Notes: a model not told the origin generated them from the letters alone. Positions 34,346-42,761 are shown, counted from the stretch's first letter. The stretch: 64,000 nt of DNA from Bradyrhizobium sp. ARR65 (GCF_000472385.1 NZ_AWZU01000010.1:221-64220), one strand, 5' to 3'. Translations and numbers: made by a program.

Positions 34346-34663
34346 TCAAGTGTCGTCGTAGAGTCCATCGCGAAATGCCTTACTGACCGGTCGTGCCCCA
34401 GCGTCGCGCCCGCGATGGCGCAGTTTGTTGACGAACCAAAGGCCGCGCTCGATCAGGGAAAGCCGAGGCCAGTCAAGTTCGGCATCGAGGTGCTCGTAGC
34501 CCGGCTCCATCTTGCTCGCCTCGATTGCAGCGCTGTCTTGATCGCTCAGCTCCGCAGTCCGAACGACCCGGCGATCGCGGCCGGCGGCTTGGTGGCCTTC
34601 GGTCGGCCCGGCCCCGCCATGCGGCGCCGGCTGCTCGCTGGTTTGCTTCGGGTCATCGTCCAT
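34346..34663 (-). CDS. Hypothetical protein, 105 aa
   Basis: A protein MDDDPKQTSEQPAPHGGAGP..., low-complexity at the start, then a compact charged part (AELSDQDSAAIEASKMEPGY, LDWPRLSLIERGLWFVNKLR). The ATG at 34663 follows GGGGAGA at about eight bases and is preferred to longer frames starting upstream. It is divergent from the Phd-VapC module. Family not recognised; it is probably a real plasmid-type small gene. Confidence 0.5.
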   Translation of the reverse strand: MDDDPKQTSEQPAPHGGAGPTEGHQAAGRDRRVVRTAELSDQDSAAIEASKMEPGYEHLDAELDWPRLSLIERGLWFVNKLRHRGRDAGARPVSKAFRDGLYDDT

Positions 34664-34748
34664 CACATCGTCTCCCCTGCTCCCTTGATGATAGCGGGGC
34701 CGCGCTATTTCCGCATAAGCCCTCTTGAGAAACGGCGAAATCATGATT

Positions 34749-34776
34749 ATAGTCATTATGGTCAAAATAGTCAAAA
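34749..34776. promoter_or_regulatory. Three direct TAGTCA/TGGTCA repeats before the Phd gene
   Basis: ATAGTCA, ATGGTCA and ATAGTCA occur in a row with nine-to-ten-base spacing (ATAGTCATTATGGTCAAAAT onward), ending a few bases before the ribosome binding site of the Phd-type antitoxin. Phd/YefM proteins autoregulate at such repeats. Inferred operator. Confidence 0.45.
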
Positions 34777-34783
34777 AGAGGCC

Positions 34784-35062
34784 ATGACTGCCATCAAGAA
34801 ATCATCCGGCCACGATACGGATAGTTGGACCATCGCCGACGCGAAGGCGCGCCTGTCCGAGGTGATCGAGCGAGCCCAAACTGATCCGCAAGTCATCACC
34901 CGGCACGGCAAGCCCAGCGCTGTCATCGTCTCGGCAGAAGAATGGGCGCGCAAGACCGAGCGGAAAGGTACCCTCGCCGAGTTCCTGCTCGCCTCACCGC
35001 TCCGGGGCGCCGAGCTCGAGCTCGATCGCGTCCGTGACCAGCCGCGCGACCTCGATCTGTGA
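34784..35062 (+). CDS. Phd/YefM-type antitoxin
   Basis: A 92-aa antitoxin: WTIADAKARLSEVIERAQTD, then PQVITRHGKPSAVIVSAEEW is the Phd/YefM DNA-binding fold, and a C-terminal tail (LLASPLRGAELELDRVRDQP) binds the toxin. ATG 34784 has AGAGG close upstream; a much longer upstream frame is not needed. Its TGA overlaps the GTG of the PIN toxin gene (GTGA at 35059-35062). Confidence 0.92.
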   Translation: MTAIKKSSGHDTDSWTIADAKARLSEVIERAQTDPQVITRHGKPSAVIVSAEEWARKTERKGTLAEFLLASPLRGAELELDRVRDQPRDLDL

Positions 35063-35496
35063 ATGTGCTGATCGATACCAATGTGCTGTCGGAGGTCCGG
35101 CGGCCGGCGCCGGACCCCAAGGTTCTGGCGTGGCTTGACGCGCTCGACGAGGATCGGGCCTACATAAGTGTCGCCTCGATCGCGGAGCTTCGGCGCGGCA
35201 TTGCCCTGATGGACGACGGCCGCCGACGTGCGGCCCTCGCCGCCTGGCTTGCGGATGACCTGCCGGCCCGCTTCGCCGGCCGGATCCTGTCGATCGATCC
35301 CGCGATTGCAGAACGCTGGGGCGAGCTGATGGCGCAGGCCCGTAAACGCGGCGTTGCGCTTTCGGTGATGGACGGTTTTTTCGCGGCAACAGCCCTTGCC
35401 CACGAACTCGTGCTCGCCACCCGCAACACCAAGGATTTTGCGCCGCTCGGCATCCCGATGTTCAATCCTTGGGCTGATGCAAGCGAGCCAGAATGA
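35059..35496 (+). CDS. vapC: VapC/FitB-type PIN-domain toxin
   Basis: A 145-aa PIN ribonuclease. Acidic residues: Asp6 in VLIDTNVLSE, Glu near 42 in SIAELRRG, Asp near 96-100 in VMDGFFAATAL, followed by LATRNTKDF. The start is GTG at 35059, overlapping the antitoxin stop. Phd-type antitoxin with VapC/FitB toxin is a common type II combination in rhizobia. It cuts specific tRNA or rRNA when freed; the target is unknown here. Intact. Confidence 0.92.
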   Translation: MNVLIDTNVLSEVRRPAPDPKVLAWLDALDEDRAYISVASIAELRRGIALMDDGRRRAALAAWLADDLPARFAGRILSIDPAIAERWGELMAQARKRGVALSVMDGFFAATALAHELVLATRNTKDFAPLGIPMFNPWADASEPE

Positions 35497-35639
35497 CCAC
35501 CCCTGCTCGCCGGTCGCCGTGACGAATCGGTCGAAGCCGGATCGGCTCACCGGTCCAGTTTACCGCTTGCCGGACGGTAGCGAATGCCGATTTGGCGATG
35601 ATTATGATAGGCTAGCGTTGCAATGCCGAGGTGAAAAGC

Positions 35640-35942
35640 ATGAGCGACTTCAGGCGAATTACGCAAGATCGCGCCGTGATGGGCGGGAAACCCTGCATTC
35701 GTGGCCAGCGCGTCACCGTCGGCATGATCGTCGGCCAGATCGGCGCCGGCCGCAGCATTGATGCGCTGCTTGCCGACTATCCCGATCTGGCGCGCGAGGA
35801 CGTGCTCGAGGCCTTGCGCTACGCCGCTTGGCGCGCCGAGGAGCGCGAGTTCGACTTGCTGGCCGGGCCAAGCTGGGATGACGAATTGGCCGAGGCAGTG
35901 ACGCGACGCGCCAAGACCCCCAGCCGTGACGTGGCGTTCTGA
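35640..35942 (+). CDS. DUF433 antitoxin-like protein
   Basis: A 100-aa DUF433 protein: FRRITQDRAVMGGKPCIRGQ, then RVTVGMIVGQIGAGRSIDAL and YPDLAREDVLEALRYAAWRA. These small winged-helix proteins act as antitoxins or regulators, usually beside a PIN-like (DUF5615 or VapC) gene. Here the next ATG (35942) overlaps its stop and begins a PIN protein that has lost its centre. So the antitoxin has outlived its toxin. An alternative GTG start lies nine bases upstream. Confidence 0.88.
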   Translation: MSDFRRITQDRAVMGGKPCIRGQRVTVGMIVGQIGAGRSIDALLADYPDLAREDVLEALRYAAWRAEEREFDLLAGPSWDDELAEAVTRRAKTPSRDVAF

Positions 35943-36075
35943 TGTTTCTCGTCGACACCAATCCCCGCGGAGACGTCAACGGGCTGATCGCCGCCACTGC
36001 CCTCGTCCACGATCACCTTCTTCTCGTGACCCGCAACGTCGCCAATCTCGAGGACACCAGCGCGTCGGTGATCGA
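35942..36075 (+). pseudogene. PIN-domain toxin with large internal deletion
   Basis: Begins MFLVDTNP (first PIN Asp) and after only three residues jumps to VNGLIAATALVHDHLLLVTR, NVANLEDTSASVIDP, which is the last third of a FitB/VapC protein. About 80 middle residues, including the second acidic motif, are missing in frame. Beyond 36075 the frame is unrelated. A dead partner of the DUF433 gene. Confidence 0.75.
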
Positions 36076-36199
36076 TCCATGTGGATCAGACCTGAAAAGT
36101 AGGAAACGGATATCCGGGTGCCCATTCGGAAGTCGTGCAATCGCACGGCAAAAGCGCTATATGGTAGAATATTGAAAAATAGGAACCAAGGAACTCCAT

Positions 36200-36454
36200 A
36201 TGGCGCTGAGCATCAAGGATCCCGAGACCGAACAGCTCGCGCGTACGCTGGCCGAGCGCACAGGCGAGTCCATTACCACCGCAACAAAGCGAGCACTGGA
36301 GGAGCGATTGCGGCGAACAAGTTCCAGCGCTCGCAAGGCCGCACTTTTGGAGGATTTGGAGGCGATCCAACGTCGCTGGAATGCCCTGCCCGTTCTCGAT
36401 AGCCGCACCCCTGACGAGATCGTTGGCTACGACGAAAACGGCATCCCCCGCTGA
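36200..36454 (+). CDS. vapB: VapB-family antitoxin
   Basis: An 84-aa antitoxin of the Rv0623-like VapB group: MALSIKDPETEQLARTLAER, TGESITTATKRALEERLRR (the RHH), then a toxin-binding tail ending LDSRTPDEIVGYDENGIPR, typical for this group. An AT-rich leader with GGAACTCC-type spacing precedes it. Its stop overlaps the vapC ATG by one base. Confidence 0.92.
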   Translation: MALSIKDPETEQLARTLAERTGESITTATKRALEERLRRTSSSARKAALLEDLEAIQRRWNALPVLDSRTPDEIVGYDENGIPR

Positions 36455-36840
36455 TGGTTATTGACGCATCTGCAATTGTCGCGATCGCCTTCAATGAACC
36501 GGAGGCCAAGAGCTTTCGGGAGCGCGTCGCGGATGATCCGGTTCGCCTCATCTCGGCCGCGACCGTCTTCGAAGCTTCAATGGTGATTGAGACGCGGCTA
36601 GGCGAAGCGGGGGGTGGGGATCTCGATCTCTGGCTGCACAAGGCGGACGTCGAGATCGTTCCCGTGACCGCAGAGCATGCCGATCACGCCCGCCGTGCCT
36701 GGCGGCGCTACGGGAAAGGTCGCCACCCGGCCGGACTGAATTTCGGCGACTGCTTTTCCTATGCCCTGGCCGCGCTCAGCGGTGAGCCCCTGCTGTTCAA
36801 GGGCAACGACTTCTCGCAGACCGACATCAAGGCAGCCTGA
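36454..36840 (+). CDS. vapC: VapC PIN-domain toxin
   Basis: A 128-aa PIN ribonuclease: Asp4 in MVIDASAIVAI, Glu near 43 in VFEASMVIETR, Asp near 96-98 in LNFGDCFSYALA, and GNDFSQTD at the end. Normal length, full catalytic set. Overlaps vapB (TGATG). Expected to cleave tRNA or rRNA. Confidence 0.92.
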   Translation: MVIDASAIVAIAFNEPEAKSFRERVADDPVRLISAATVFEASMVIETRLGEAGGGDLDLWLHKADVEIVPVTAEHADHARRAWRRYGKGRHPAGLNFGDCFSYALAALSGEPLLFKGNDFSQTDIKAA

Positions 36841-36842
36841 CG

Positions 36843-37911
36843 ATGAACAATTTCTCTCCCGGCAGCGAAAGCCTTCCCGTCACTTTGGAGGTCATGCGAG
36901 AGACGGGCCAAGCCCCCTCCCCTCCCCGCACACCTGGAACAGCTCGCCGATCGCGCGCGCAGCTATGTCGACGCGGCGAGCTCGGCCAACACGCGCCGCG
37001 CTTATGCCTCCGACTGGAAACACTTTTCCGGGTGGTGCCGGCGCCAGGGCCTCGAGGTGCTGCCGCCATCCCCGCAGACGGTCGGGCTTTACATCACCGC
37101 CTGCGCCTCGGGGGCCGCGACGGCCGATCACCAAGCGAATTCCGTCTCGACGATCGAGCGCCGACTCTCGGCCCTGACCTGGAATTATGCGCAGCGCGGG
37201 ACGCCGCTCGACCGCACGGATCGGCATATCGCGACCGTGCTCGCCGGCATTCGCAACACCCATAGTGCCCCGCCCCGGCAGAAGGAAGCCGTCCTGCCGG
37301 AGGATGTCATTGCCATGCTCGAGACGCTTCATCGCGGCACGCTGCGGGGCTTAAGAGACCGCGCGATGCTGCTGCTCGGCTTTGCCGGTGGCTTGCGGCG
37401 CTCGGAGATCGTCGGCCTGGATTGTGGCCGCGACCAGACCGAAGACGGCCGTGGCTGGGTCGAGGTCCTCGACAAGGGCATGATTGTCACCCTGCGCGGC
37501 AAGACCGGCTGGCGCGAGATCGAGATCGGCCGCGGATCGTCCGATGCCACCTGCCCGATCGTCGCCCTGCAGACCTGGCTGAAGCTGGCCCGGATCGGCC
37601 ATGGCCCGCTGTTTCGCCGCGTCACCGGCCAAGGAAAGGATGTCGGACCGGATCGTCTGGCCGACCAGCAGGTCGCTCGGCTGGTCAAACGCGCGGCGCT
37701 CGCTGCAGGGGTCCGTGGCGATCTGCCGGAAGGCGAACGGGAGGAGAAATTCGCCGGACATTCGCTGCGCGCCGGCCTCGCCTCCTCGGCCGAAGTCGAT
37801 GAGCGCTACGTCCAGAAACAGCTCGGTCACGCCAGTGCGGAGCAAACCCGACGTTACCAGCGGCGGCGCGACCGCTTCCGGGTCAATCTCACCAAGGCCG
37901 CGGGCCTTTGA
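36843..37911 (+). pseudogene. Tyrosine recombinase with N-terminal frameshift
   Basis: An integrase-like gene that starts MNNFSPGSESLPVTLEVMRE at ATG 36843, then changes frame in a C-rich run around 36910-36930. It continues HLEQLADRARSYVDAASSAN, TRRAYASDWKHFSGWCRRQG and on to TGA 37911. The catalytic part is whole: FAGGLRRSEIVG (Arg), HSLRAGLAS (His, Arg), LGHASAEQTRRYQRR (His, nucleophile Tyr). An internal GTG at 37057 would give 284 aa lacking the first SAM-like helices. So it is probably inactive, unless the C-run is a sequencing error or a programmed slip. It sits just after vapBC. Confidence 0.8.
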
Positions 37912-38013
37912 CCGCCGAATACTGGCCGCGCTCGCACCACCGCGCACGTCCGCGCTCCTCCAGACGGATAGACCGGACCTGACTGGCGACATGCGTCGGG
38001 GCGGTCATCACCA

Positions 38014-38061
38014 TGGATATTCCATAAGGGGATATGCTAGATATCCACAAGGAGATATCTC
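38014..38061. promoter_or_regulatory. GATAT-repeat operator/promoter of vapBC 2
   Basis: Four GATAT/ATATC elements (GGATATTCC, GGGATATGC, AGATATCCA, GAGATATCTC) in 48 bases directly before the second vapB. The last contains a perfect GAGATATCTC palindrome and overlaps the AAGGAG ribosome binding site. Typical of VapB autoregulation; inferred. Confidence 0.55.
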
Positions 38062-38328
38062 ATGCCGCTTTTCATTCGTAACGATCAGGTCGACGACCTC
38101 GCCAGCCGGCTCCAGGCCATGACAGGCGCGCGGACCAAGACAGAAGCCGTGCGTCTCGCGCTCGAGCACGAGATCAAGCGCCAAACCGAAAGTATGCTGC
38201 CGAGCCAACGAATCGGCAATGCGCTGGCGATCGTCGCTGGCATTCGGGCCAACGCTGCCGAGCGCGGCCTCGCCGGCACGGACGATTTCGACATGAAGGC
38301 CTTCACCGACGAGATGTGGGGCGTCTGA
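38062..38328 (+). CDS. vapB: VapB-family antitoxin (PSK_trans_fac type)
   Basis: An 88-aa antitoxin: MPLFIRNDQVDDLASRLQAM, TGARTKTEAVRLALEHEIKR (RHH region), a basic helical middle and an acidic toxin-binding end (GTDDFDMKAFTDEMWGV). ATG with AAGGAG six bases upstream, immediately after the GATAT repeats. Stop overlaps vapC by one base. A different subfamily from the vapB at 36.2 kb. Confidence 0.92.
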   Translation: MPLFIRNDQVDDLASRLQAMTGARTKTEAVRLALEHEIKRQTESMLPSQRIGNALAIVAGIRANAAERGLAGTDDFDMKAFTDEMWGV

Positions 38329-38750
38329 TGGTCCTCGATGCCTCGGCCATTGTCGCTATTCTCGGCGGCGAGCCGGATGGACCGGAGCTCGCCGGCCGCT
38401 TGAACGGCTCGAAAACGGGCTTCTTCGTCTCACCCCTGGTAGTGTTCGAGGCGTCCGCATTGCTTGCCGCGAAGCTCGCCCGCGAAACCGGCTTACCGCG
38501 CGACGCTGCCCTCCTCGCCAAGGCGGAAACCGCGGTGCGGGAATTCGTCACCTCGCTCGGCGCCCAGGAAATCTCCCTCTCACCGGATATTGGTCGCAAG
38601 GCCCTCGAAGCGGCGCAGATCTATAGCCGCCTGGTCGACCATTCCGCGCAGCTCAATTTCGGGGACTGCTTCGCGTATGCCTGCGCCAAGGCTTACCGAA
38701 TCCCGCTCCTCTACAAGGGGAATGACTTCGCGCAGACCGATCTCCGATAG
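38328..38750 (+). CDS. vapC: VapC PIN-domain toxin
   Basis: A 140-aa PIN ribonuclease: MVLDASAIVAILGGEPDG (Asp4), VVFEASALLAAKLAR (Glu near 43), LNFGDCFAYACAKAYR (Asp near 112) and YKGNDFAQTDLR. The frame is open four codons upstream, but ATG 38328 fits the overlap with vapB. Full catalytic set. Third intact VapC-type toxin in 4 kb. Confidence 0.92.
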   Translation: MVLDASAIVAILGGEPDGPELAGRLNGSKTGFFVSPLVVFEASALLAAKLARETGLPRDAALLAKAETAVREFVTSLGAQEISLSPDIGRKALEAAQIYSRLVDHSAQLNFGDCFAYACAKAYRIPLLYKGNDFAQTDLR

Positions 38751-38823
38751 CTGTCAAGCGACGTCCGGATTTAACCCCGTAGCGACATGAAGAAGTGACC
38801 CCCTTGTGGTTTTGCTGAAGTGA

Positions 38824-39417
38824 AGCAAGGCGCTCGCGGAGCGCGACCCGCTGGTCTACGACGTCGACTGGGATGAGGCCTCGTGTCTCGATGAATGGCG
38901 TGCGATTATTGAGCAGGCTCGCACTCTCGCGCCGACGCTCGCTACAGCGATCGCGATCGAGGCGTGGGTTACCATCGAACCGTTGCAGCGCATGCCCTGG
39001 CTCGGCCGGTTGCTTGCGGCTTCGCTCTTACGCGAGCGCGGCAAGAGCCGTTCGCACCTGCCGTGCCTGCACGAGGGACTCAAGGCCATACCCCGAGAGC
39101 GCCGAAGGCCGCGCGACGCGTCTGGTCGTCTCGTTGTACAGCTCGAGGCGATCGCGGCAGCGGCCACAGCCGGTCTTAAAGATCATGACCGATGGTTGGC
39201 CGCCCGTTCCCTGCTCGCGCGAAAACTCGATGGTGTTCGTTCCACTTCCCGATTGCCGGCTCTGCTGGACTACGTCCTGAGTTGTCCCATCGTCTCGGCC
39301 AACATGATCGCGCGCGAGCTGAGCATCACGCCGCGGGCCGCCCAGGATCTTGTAGGTCGGCTTGGGCTACGTGAAGTGACCGGACGAGGGCGCTACCGGG
39401 CGTGGGGGATCCTTTGA
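38824..39417 (+). pseudogene. RHE_PE00001-family protein, 5'-truncated
   Basis: Encodes the C-terminal half (about 197 residues) of a protein family typical of rhizobial symbiotic plasmids: DPLVYDVDWDEASCLDEWRA, PWLGRLLAASLLRERGKSRS, HDRWLAARSLLARKLDGVRS. A C-terminal helix-turn-helix (VSANMIARELSITPRAAQDL, VGRLGLREVTGRGRYRAWGI) follows. The frame opens after TGA at 38821 with no start codon, and about 150 N-terminal residues are missing. Probably a former DNA-binding regulator; now dead or a fragment. Confidence 0.75.
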
Positions 39418-39435
39418 CGGCGCGCCCCTCTCCGC

Positions 39436-40053
39436 TCACGAATTCAGGTTCTGTCTCGGCGTAAACTCGGGCGAAGCGCGCACCTTGGTCATCACCTCGC
39501 CCATCGCCAATCGGAGCTCGTCCTGGGCGTCATTCAGTCCGACATTGCCGGTATAGGCCGCAAGTGCCGCCAATTTCAGCGCGGCTAACATAGCGGCTTC
39601 GCTGCCCAGCTCGCGCGAGACCTGCTTCGCCGGATGCTTCTCCAGCACGGAAAGAGTCGATTGGGTCATAGTTCGCCCAAGCTCGTCGATCAGATCCTCG
39701 AACGCAGCGAGCTCAAGATCATCTTCCGAGCGGCTCGGCCGCGGCATAGGCGGGGCGTTCCGGACGGCAAGCGTCACTTCGCCAACCACCTCGTCCACCA
39801 AGCCAACGATCTCGCCAGCGCGCGCGTCGAGCTCGTCCCATGGGATGCAGCGCGTCCCGAGGCCCTCCTGCGCGCGATGCTCCGCCAGGGTCCGTGCCGC
39901 GATCCGGGCATTGATCGTGAGACCTGAGCGATCATCGCCAAAGATCGTCATGATCCGCACCCGAGCCGGGCGGTCGCTGAGGCTGCGCAGCTCCTCGGCC
40001 CGATCGAGAGCCGCTGCGATCGCGCCGCCGACCGATGTCGTCTCTCCGGTCAA
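39436..40053 (-). CDS. Hypothetical rhizobial plasmid-type protein, 205 aa
   Basis: A 205-aa mostly helical protein: GGAIAAALDRAEELRSLSDR, RVRIMTIFGDDRSGLTINAR, a central WDELDARAGEIVGLVDEVVG, acidic DDLELAAFEDLIDELGRTMT and a C-terminal helical part. No membrane helix, no motif I can name. It is convergent with the RHE_PE00001 remnant and downstream of the repC fragment, so a replicon-maintenance context is likely. Frame intact; start ATG 40053 has in-frame alternatives upstream. Confidence 0.55.
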   Translation of the reverse strand: MTGETTSVGGAIAAALDRAEELRSLSDRPARVRIMTIFGDDRSGLTINARIAARTLAEHRAQEGLGTRCIPWDELDARAGEIVGLVDEVVGEVTLAVRNAPPMPRPSRSEDDLELAAFEDLIDELGRTMTQSTLSVLEKHPAKQVSRELGSEAAMLAALKLAALAAYTGNVGLNDAQDELRLAMGEVMTKVRASPEFTPRQNLNS

Positions 40054-40132
40054 ATCGCCCTCCCCGACCTCTGTCCGGAAACCGTAGCCGAGTCGTCTCC
40101 GGCGACGGAGTCATTCTTGGCGCCGTTTCGGG

Positions 40133-41005
40133 TCATTTCGGCCGCCGGGCCGCCGCCAGTGAGGCGCGCAATTCGGCGCTGGCTCCGTAGGAGCCGGTTT
40201 GCGGGGGCTTCCCCGGATCGAACCCGGCGGGACCACCCGCAGGCGCCGGGGTTGGCTTCGACCCGTCAAGCTTGGCACGCAGCAGGGCCATGATCATCGG
40301 CCAGGCGGAGAATTTCCCGTCCTTGGCGCGGTCGGTCAATCTGCGCAAATAGCCGCCGGCGCTGTTGATCTGATCCGCTTTCTGGTGGATCGCCGCCAGC
40401 GTGATCGCGGCTTGTTGGTCACCGAGCACCTCCCGGGCCTCACGCCAGGCGCTCGGGCTGATCCCGAGCATCGGCCGGGCAAGCTCCGCGGCGGCCAGCA
40501 AGTCCTTCCAGTGCCGGATTTCGCCGCCTTTGCTCAGCCAGCGCATGTTTGGGCAGGCATCCAGCACAATTCCCAAGGGGAGCTCACGCTTCGGCAAGCT
40601 CCGAAGGTTGTGGTTCGCCGCGGCGTTGCCGTCCGCTTCATCTTTCTTTGCTAGGCCACTTTCAGATTCAGATGAAAGGTCTGGGTTTGAATTCTGTATG
40701 TGGCAACCAGAATGGGACTCATTGGCGTCCGGATTCTGTGTTTTCGCAAACGTTTCCAACAGCTCACGGATCTCGCGCCAGAGCGTTTCCATCTCACCGC
40801 CAAGGCTTTCCAGGAGCTGCCGCGGCGCGGTCCGAGGAATCCGCCCGGCGATCTCCTGGTAGGCCAGCTGAAATCGCTTCCAATTTCCCGGCACGCCCTC
40901 ATCAAGCCCGGCTTCGATCATCTTCACGATGTCCCGGCGCAGGATGGTGAGACGCTCTTTGGCAACGCGGTACGCCTCTTTCTCAGCCTGCACAGCTCCC
41001 GCTGC
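40133..41005 (-). pseudogene. repC: repC, C-terminal part only (plasmid replication initiator)
   Basis: The last 290 or so residues of RepC, initiator of rhizobial repABC plasmids: AEKEAYRVAKERLTILRRDI, PGNWKRFQLAYQEIAGRIPR, LPLGIVLDACPNMRWLSKGG, RPMLGISPSAWREAREVLGD, SAGGYLRRLTDRAKDGKFS. The frame stays open to 41179 but upstream residues (Arg/Pro-rich) are unlike RepC. The N-terminal winged-helix region that binds the origin is missing, as are repA and repB. RepC normally contains the origin within its coding sequence, so this fragment cannot replicate. It shows that plasmid DNA is part of this region. Confidence 0.85.
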
Positions 41006-41262
41006 TACCTCTGTGTTTGTTGCGCTATCGTCCGGCTTCGGCCGAGGCCTCTGCCCTTCCGTCGTCAACCAAACCTTGTCAGATGACACGGTTTGGACCG
41101 CACGCCGAAATCCAGGGCGACATGCCGTTCGGCCTCGGCAAGCTGATGATGCACCACCTTGGGGTCCATGCGAGCGCATGGCTACGCCGAACTGGGCAGC
41201 TCACAAGTCGGTCCGCTCGGTCATGTCTTGACTCCCATGGAACGAAAAGAGAACATGCGACC

Positions 41263-41487
41263 ATGTCCGCGCTGCCCGACAGCTCCCCTTCAACCGCCGC
41301 CGACCTAGAAGCTGCGGCCGACCGGGCCATTGCGGCCTGCGGCGGCGATGCCCGGGAGGCGGTCAAGGCACTGATCGTGGCCTGCCACTTTCTGGAGAAG
41401 CAGGTCGAGGAGCTTCGGGCTTCGGTATCGAGCGGCTACGCGCGCGGGCGGCTGGCGCCCGATCGAAAGGAAGACCGCAATGGCTGA
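41263..41487 (+). CDS. Small hypothetical protein, 74 aa
   Basis: An ORF MSALPDSSPSTAADLEAAAD, ... IACGGDAREAVKALIVACHF, LEKQVEELRASVSSGYARGR. Helical, with a C-terminal coiled-coil-like part. The AA..CGGD.R.AVKALI pattern is common in small rhizobial ORFs. First of three overlapping small genes; overlaps the next by eight bases. Function unknown. Confidence 0.65.
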   Translation: MSALPDSSPSTAADLEAAADRAIAACGGDAREAVKALIVACHFLEKQVEELRASVSSGYARGRLAPDRKEDRNG

Positions 41488-41719
41488 CGTCACCTACTAC
41501 GTCGCCCTGCCCTTCGTGCCCAGCGATGACGGCATCGCTCCCGGCGAGGCTGTGGAATGCCCGAGCGCCAATGCCGCCGTCATGCGCGCGGAGGCGCTCT
41601 CCCGCCACGCCGGCGCGCTCGCCTTCAGCCGGACTGGCGATCCGTCGACGGGCGAGTTCGGCGATGCGAAGGTGATCCGGAAATTCGGCAACGTGCCGGA
41701 CGATCTGAGCGAGCTGTGA
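41480..41719 (+). CDS. Small hypothetical protein, 79 aa
   Basis: Encodes MADVTYYVALPFVPSDDGIA, PGEAVECPSANAAVMRAEAL, ... LAFSRTGDPSTGEFGDAKVI. ATG 41480 with AAGGAAG upstream, inside the previous gene's end. Compact alpha/beta protein conserved in rhizobial accessory regions as I recall; no function assigned. Stop overlaps the next GTG. Confidence 0.7.
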   Translation: MADVTYYVALPFVPSDDGIAPGEAVECPSANAAVMRAEALSRHAGALAFSRTGDPSTGEFGDAKVIRKFGNVPDDLSEL

Positions 41720-41919
41720 AGCTGCACTGGGTTCAGAATGAAATCGCCCAGCTGCGCCGCGCCATTTGCGCGCAGGAGCGCGAGATCGCGACGCTGCAGC
41801 GCGCCGGGGTCTCGACGGCATCAGCCGAGTTGCTGCTCGCGCGCTTGCGAGCGAAGGTGGACGATCTCTGCCGGGAACGCGATGCGCTTCGCAGGTCTGC
41901 GCCCGCAGCATCGAAATAG
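41716..41919 (+). CDS. Small coiled-coil hypothetical protein, 67 aa (GTG start)
   Basis: GTG 41716 overlaps the previous stop as GTGA. The product MKLHWVQNEIAQLRRAICAQ, EREIATLQRAGVSTASAELL, LARLRAKVDDLCRERDAL is a helical hairpin with heptad-like Leu spacing. No standard ATG, so length-based or ATG-only calling would miss it. Third of a coupled trio; unknown function, possibly plasmid or integrated-element accessory genes. Confidence 0.6.
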   Translation: MKLHWVQNEIAQLRRAICAQEREIATLQRAGVSTASAELLLARLRAKVDDLCRERDALRRSAPAASK

Positions 41920-42024
41920 CGGACCTGCATGTGCGCGTATGGCCCACTAAAATTCAGACCTCCATGTGCAGGAACGCGCGCTTCATTGGGGCGCTTCCGT
42001 TAATCCGGAACGCGGAAGTTGCTA

Positions 42025-42757
42025 TCAATCGGCGGCAGTGGCCAAGTTCGCTGGAGCGACTTCTTCCCCACAGCCCCATCCGTTTTTTGACGATAGCAGA
42101 TCACAGCGGTTCGGATTGGTCGGACAGAGCGGTACTCGGCTAGCAATCTGTCTAATGTCCGAATTGTTTCCCGCGTCGATATCTCGACGTGCGCCATGCT
42201 CGTCGAGCGTAACGCAGGCCTTAAGCAAATCTTTGGAATTGATCTTCGTCGTACTATCGAATTTCGCTCCCGACACGTCGGCTAAGAACAGGCAAGAATT
42301 CGAGAGATCCGCCCCTGAGAAGTTCACATCTGCGAGTTTTGTGGCCATGAGGCCGGCATGCTCAAAATGCGAGCGCGCGAGGTTAGCTGCGGAAAAATTT
42401 GAGCAGGCGAAATAGCCCTAGCTAAATGTTGCTCCCGGCGCGCTTAGTCCGCCCAAATCCATCGACATGAGTGGTAGGGATTTGAGGTTGGCACAATCAC
42501 GGCCAAGGAGGTATTTAATTGGTGTGTTTAGCCACCAGACGTCGCAATCACGTGTAAGAGTTTCGATAGCTCCGATTTGGCCGACGTTGCCCCACTTCTT
42601 TTTTTCGGACCATTCAAGTGCTGAACGCAAAACACTGCTGGCGAGTATCGATGCGGTCTTGATAGGTGAAGTAATATCCTACGACTGCAACGACGACGGC
42701 TGCTATGCTGGTCTGCTTTAGGGTACGTTTGAGCGAACTTCTAAAATAGGTCCCCAA
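42025..42757 (-). pseudogene. Membrane-anchored pentapeptide-repeat protein, broken
   Basis: Reads a single N-terminal membrane helix (SIAAVVVAVVGYYFTY), then after a one-base frame change ALEWSEKKKWGNVGQIGAIE, and pentapeptide repeats (CANLKSLPLMSMDLGGLSAP), an in-frame TAG at 42413-42415 right after GATFS. On the far side FACSNFSAANLARSHFEHAG, ADVNFSGADLSNSCLFLADV continues in the same frame. A(D/N)L.X repeats make a right-handed beta-helix. Two disruptions suggest a pseudogene, but the amber codon alone could be suppressed or erroneous. Confidence 0.6.
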
Positions 42758-42761
42758 GGAA

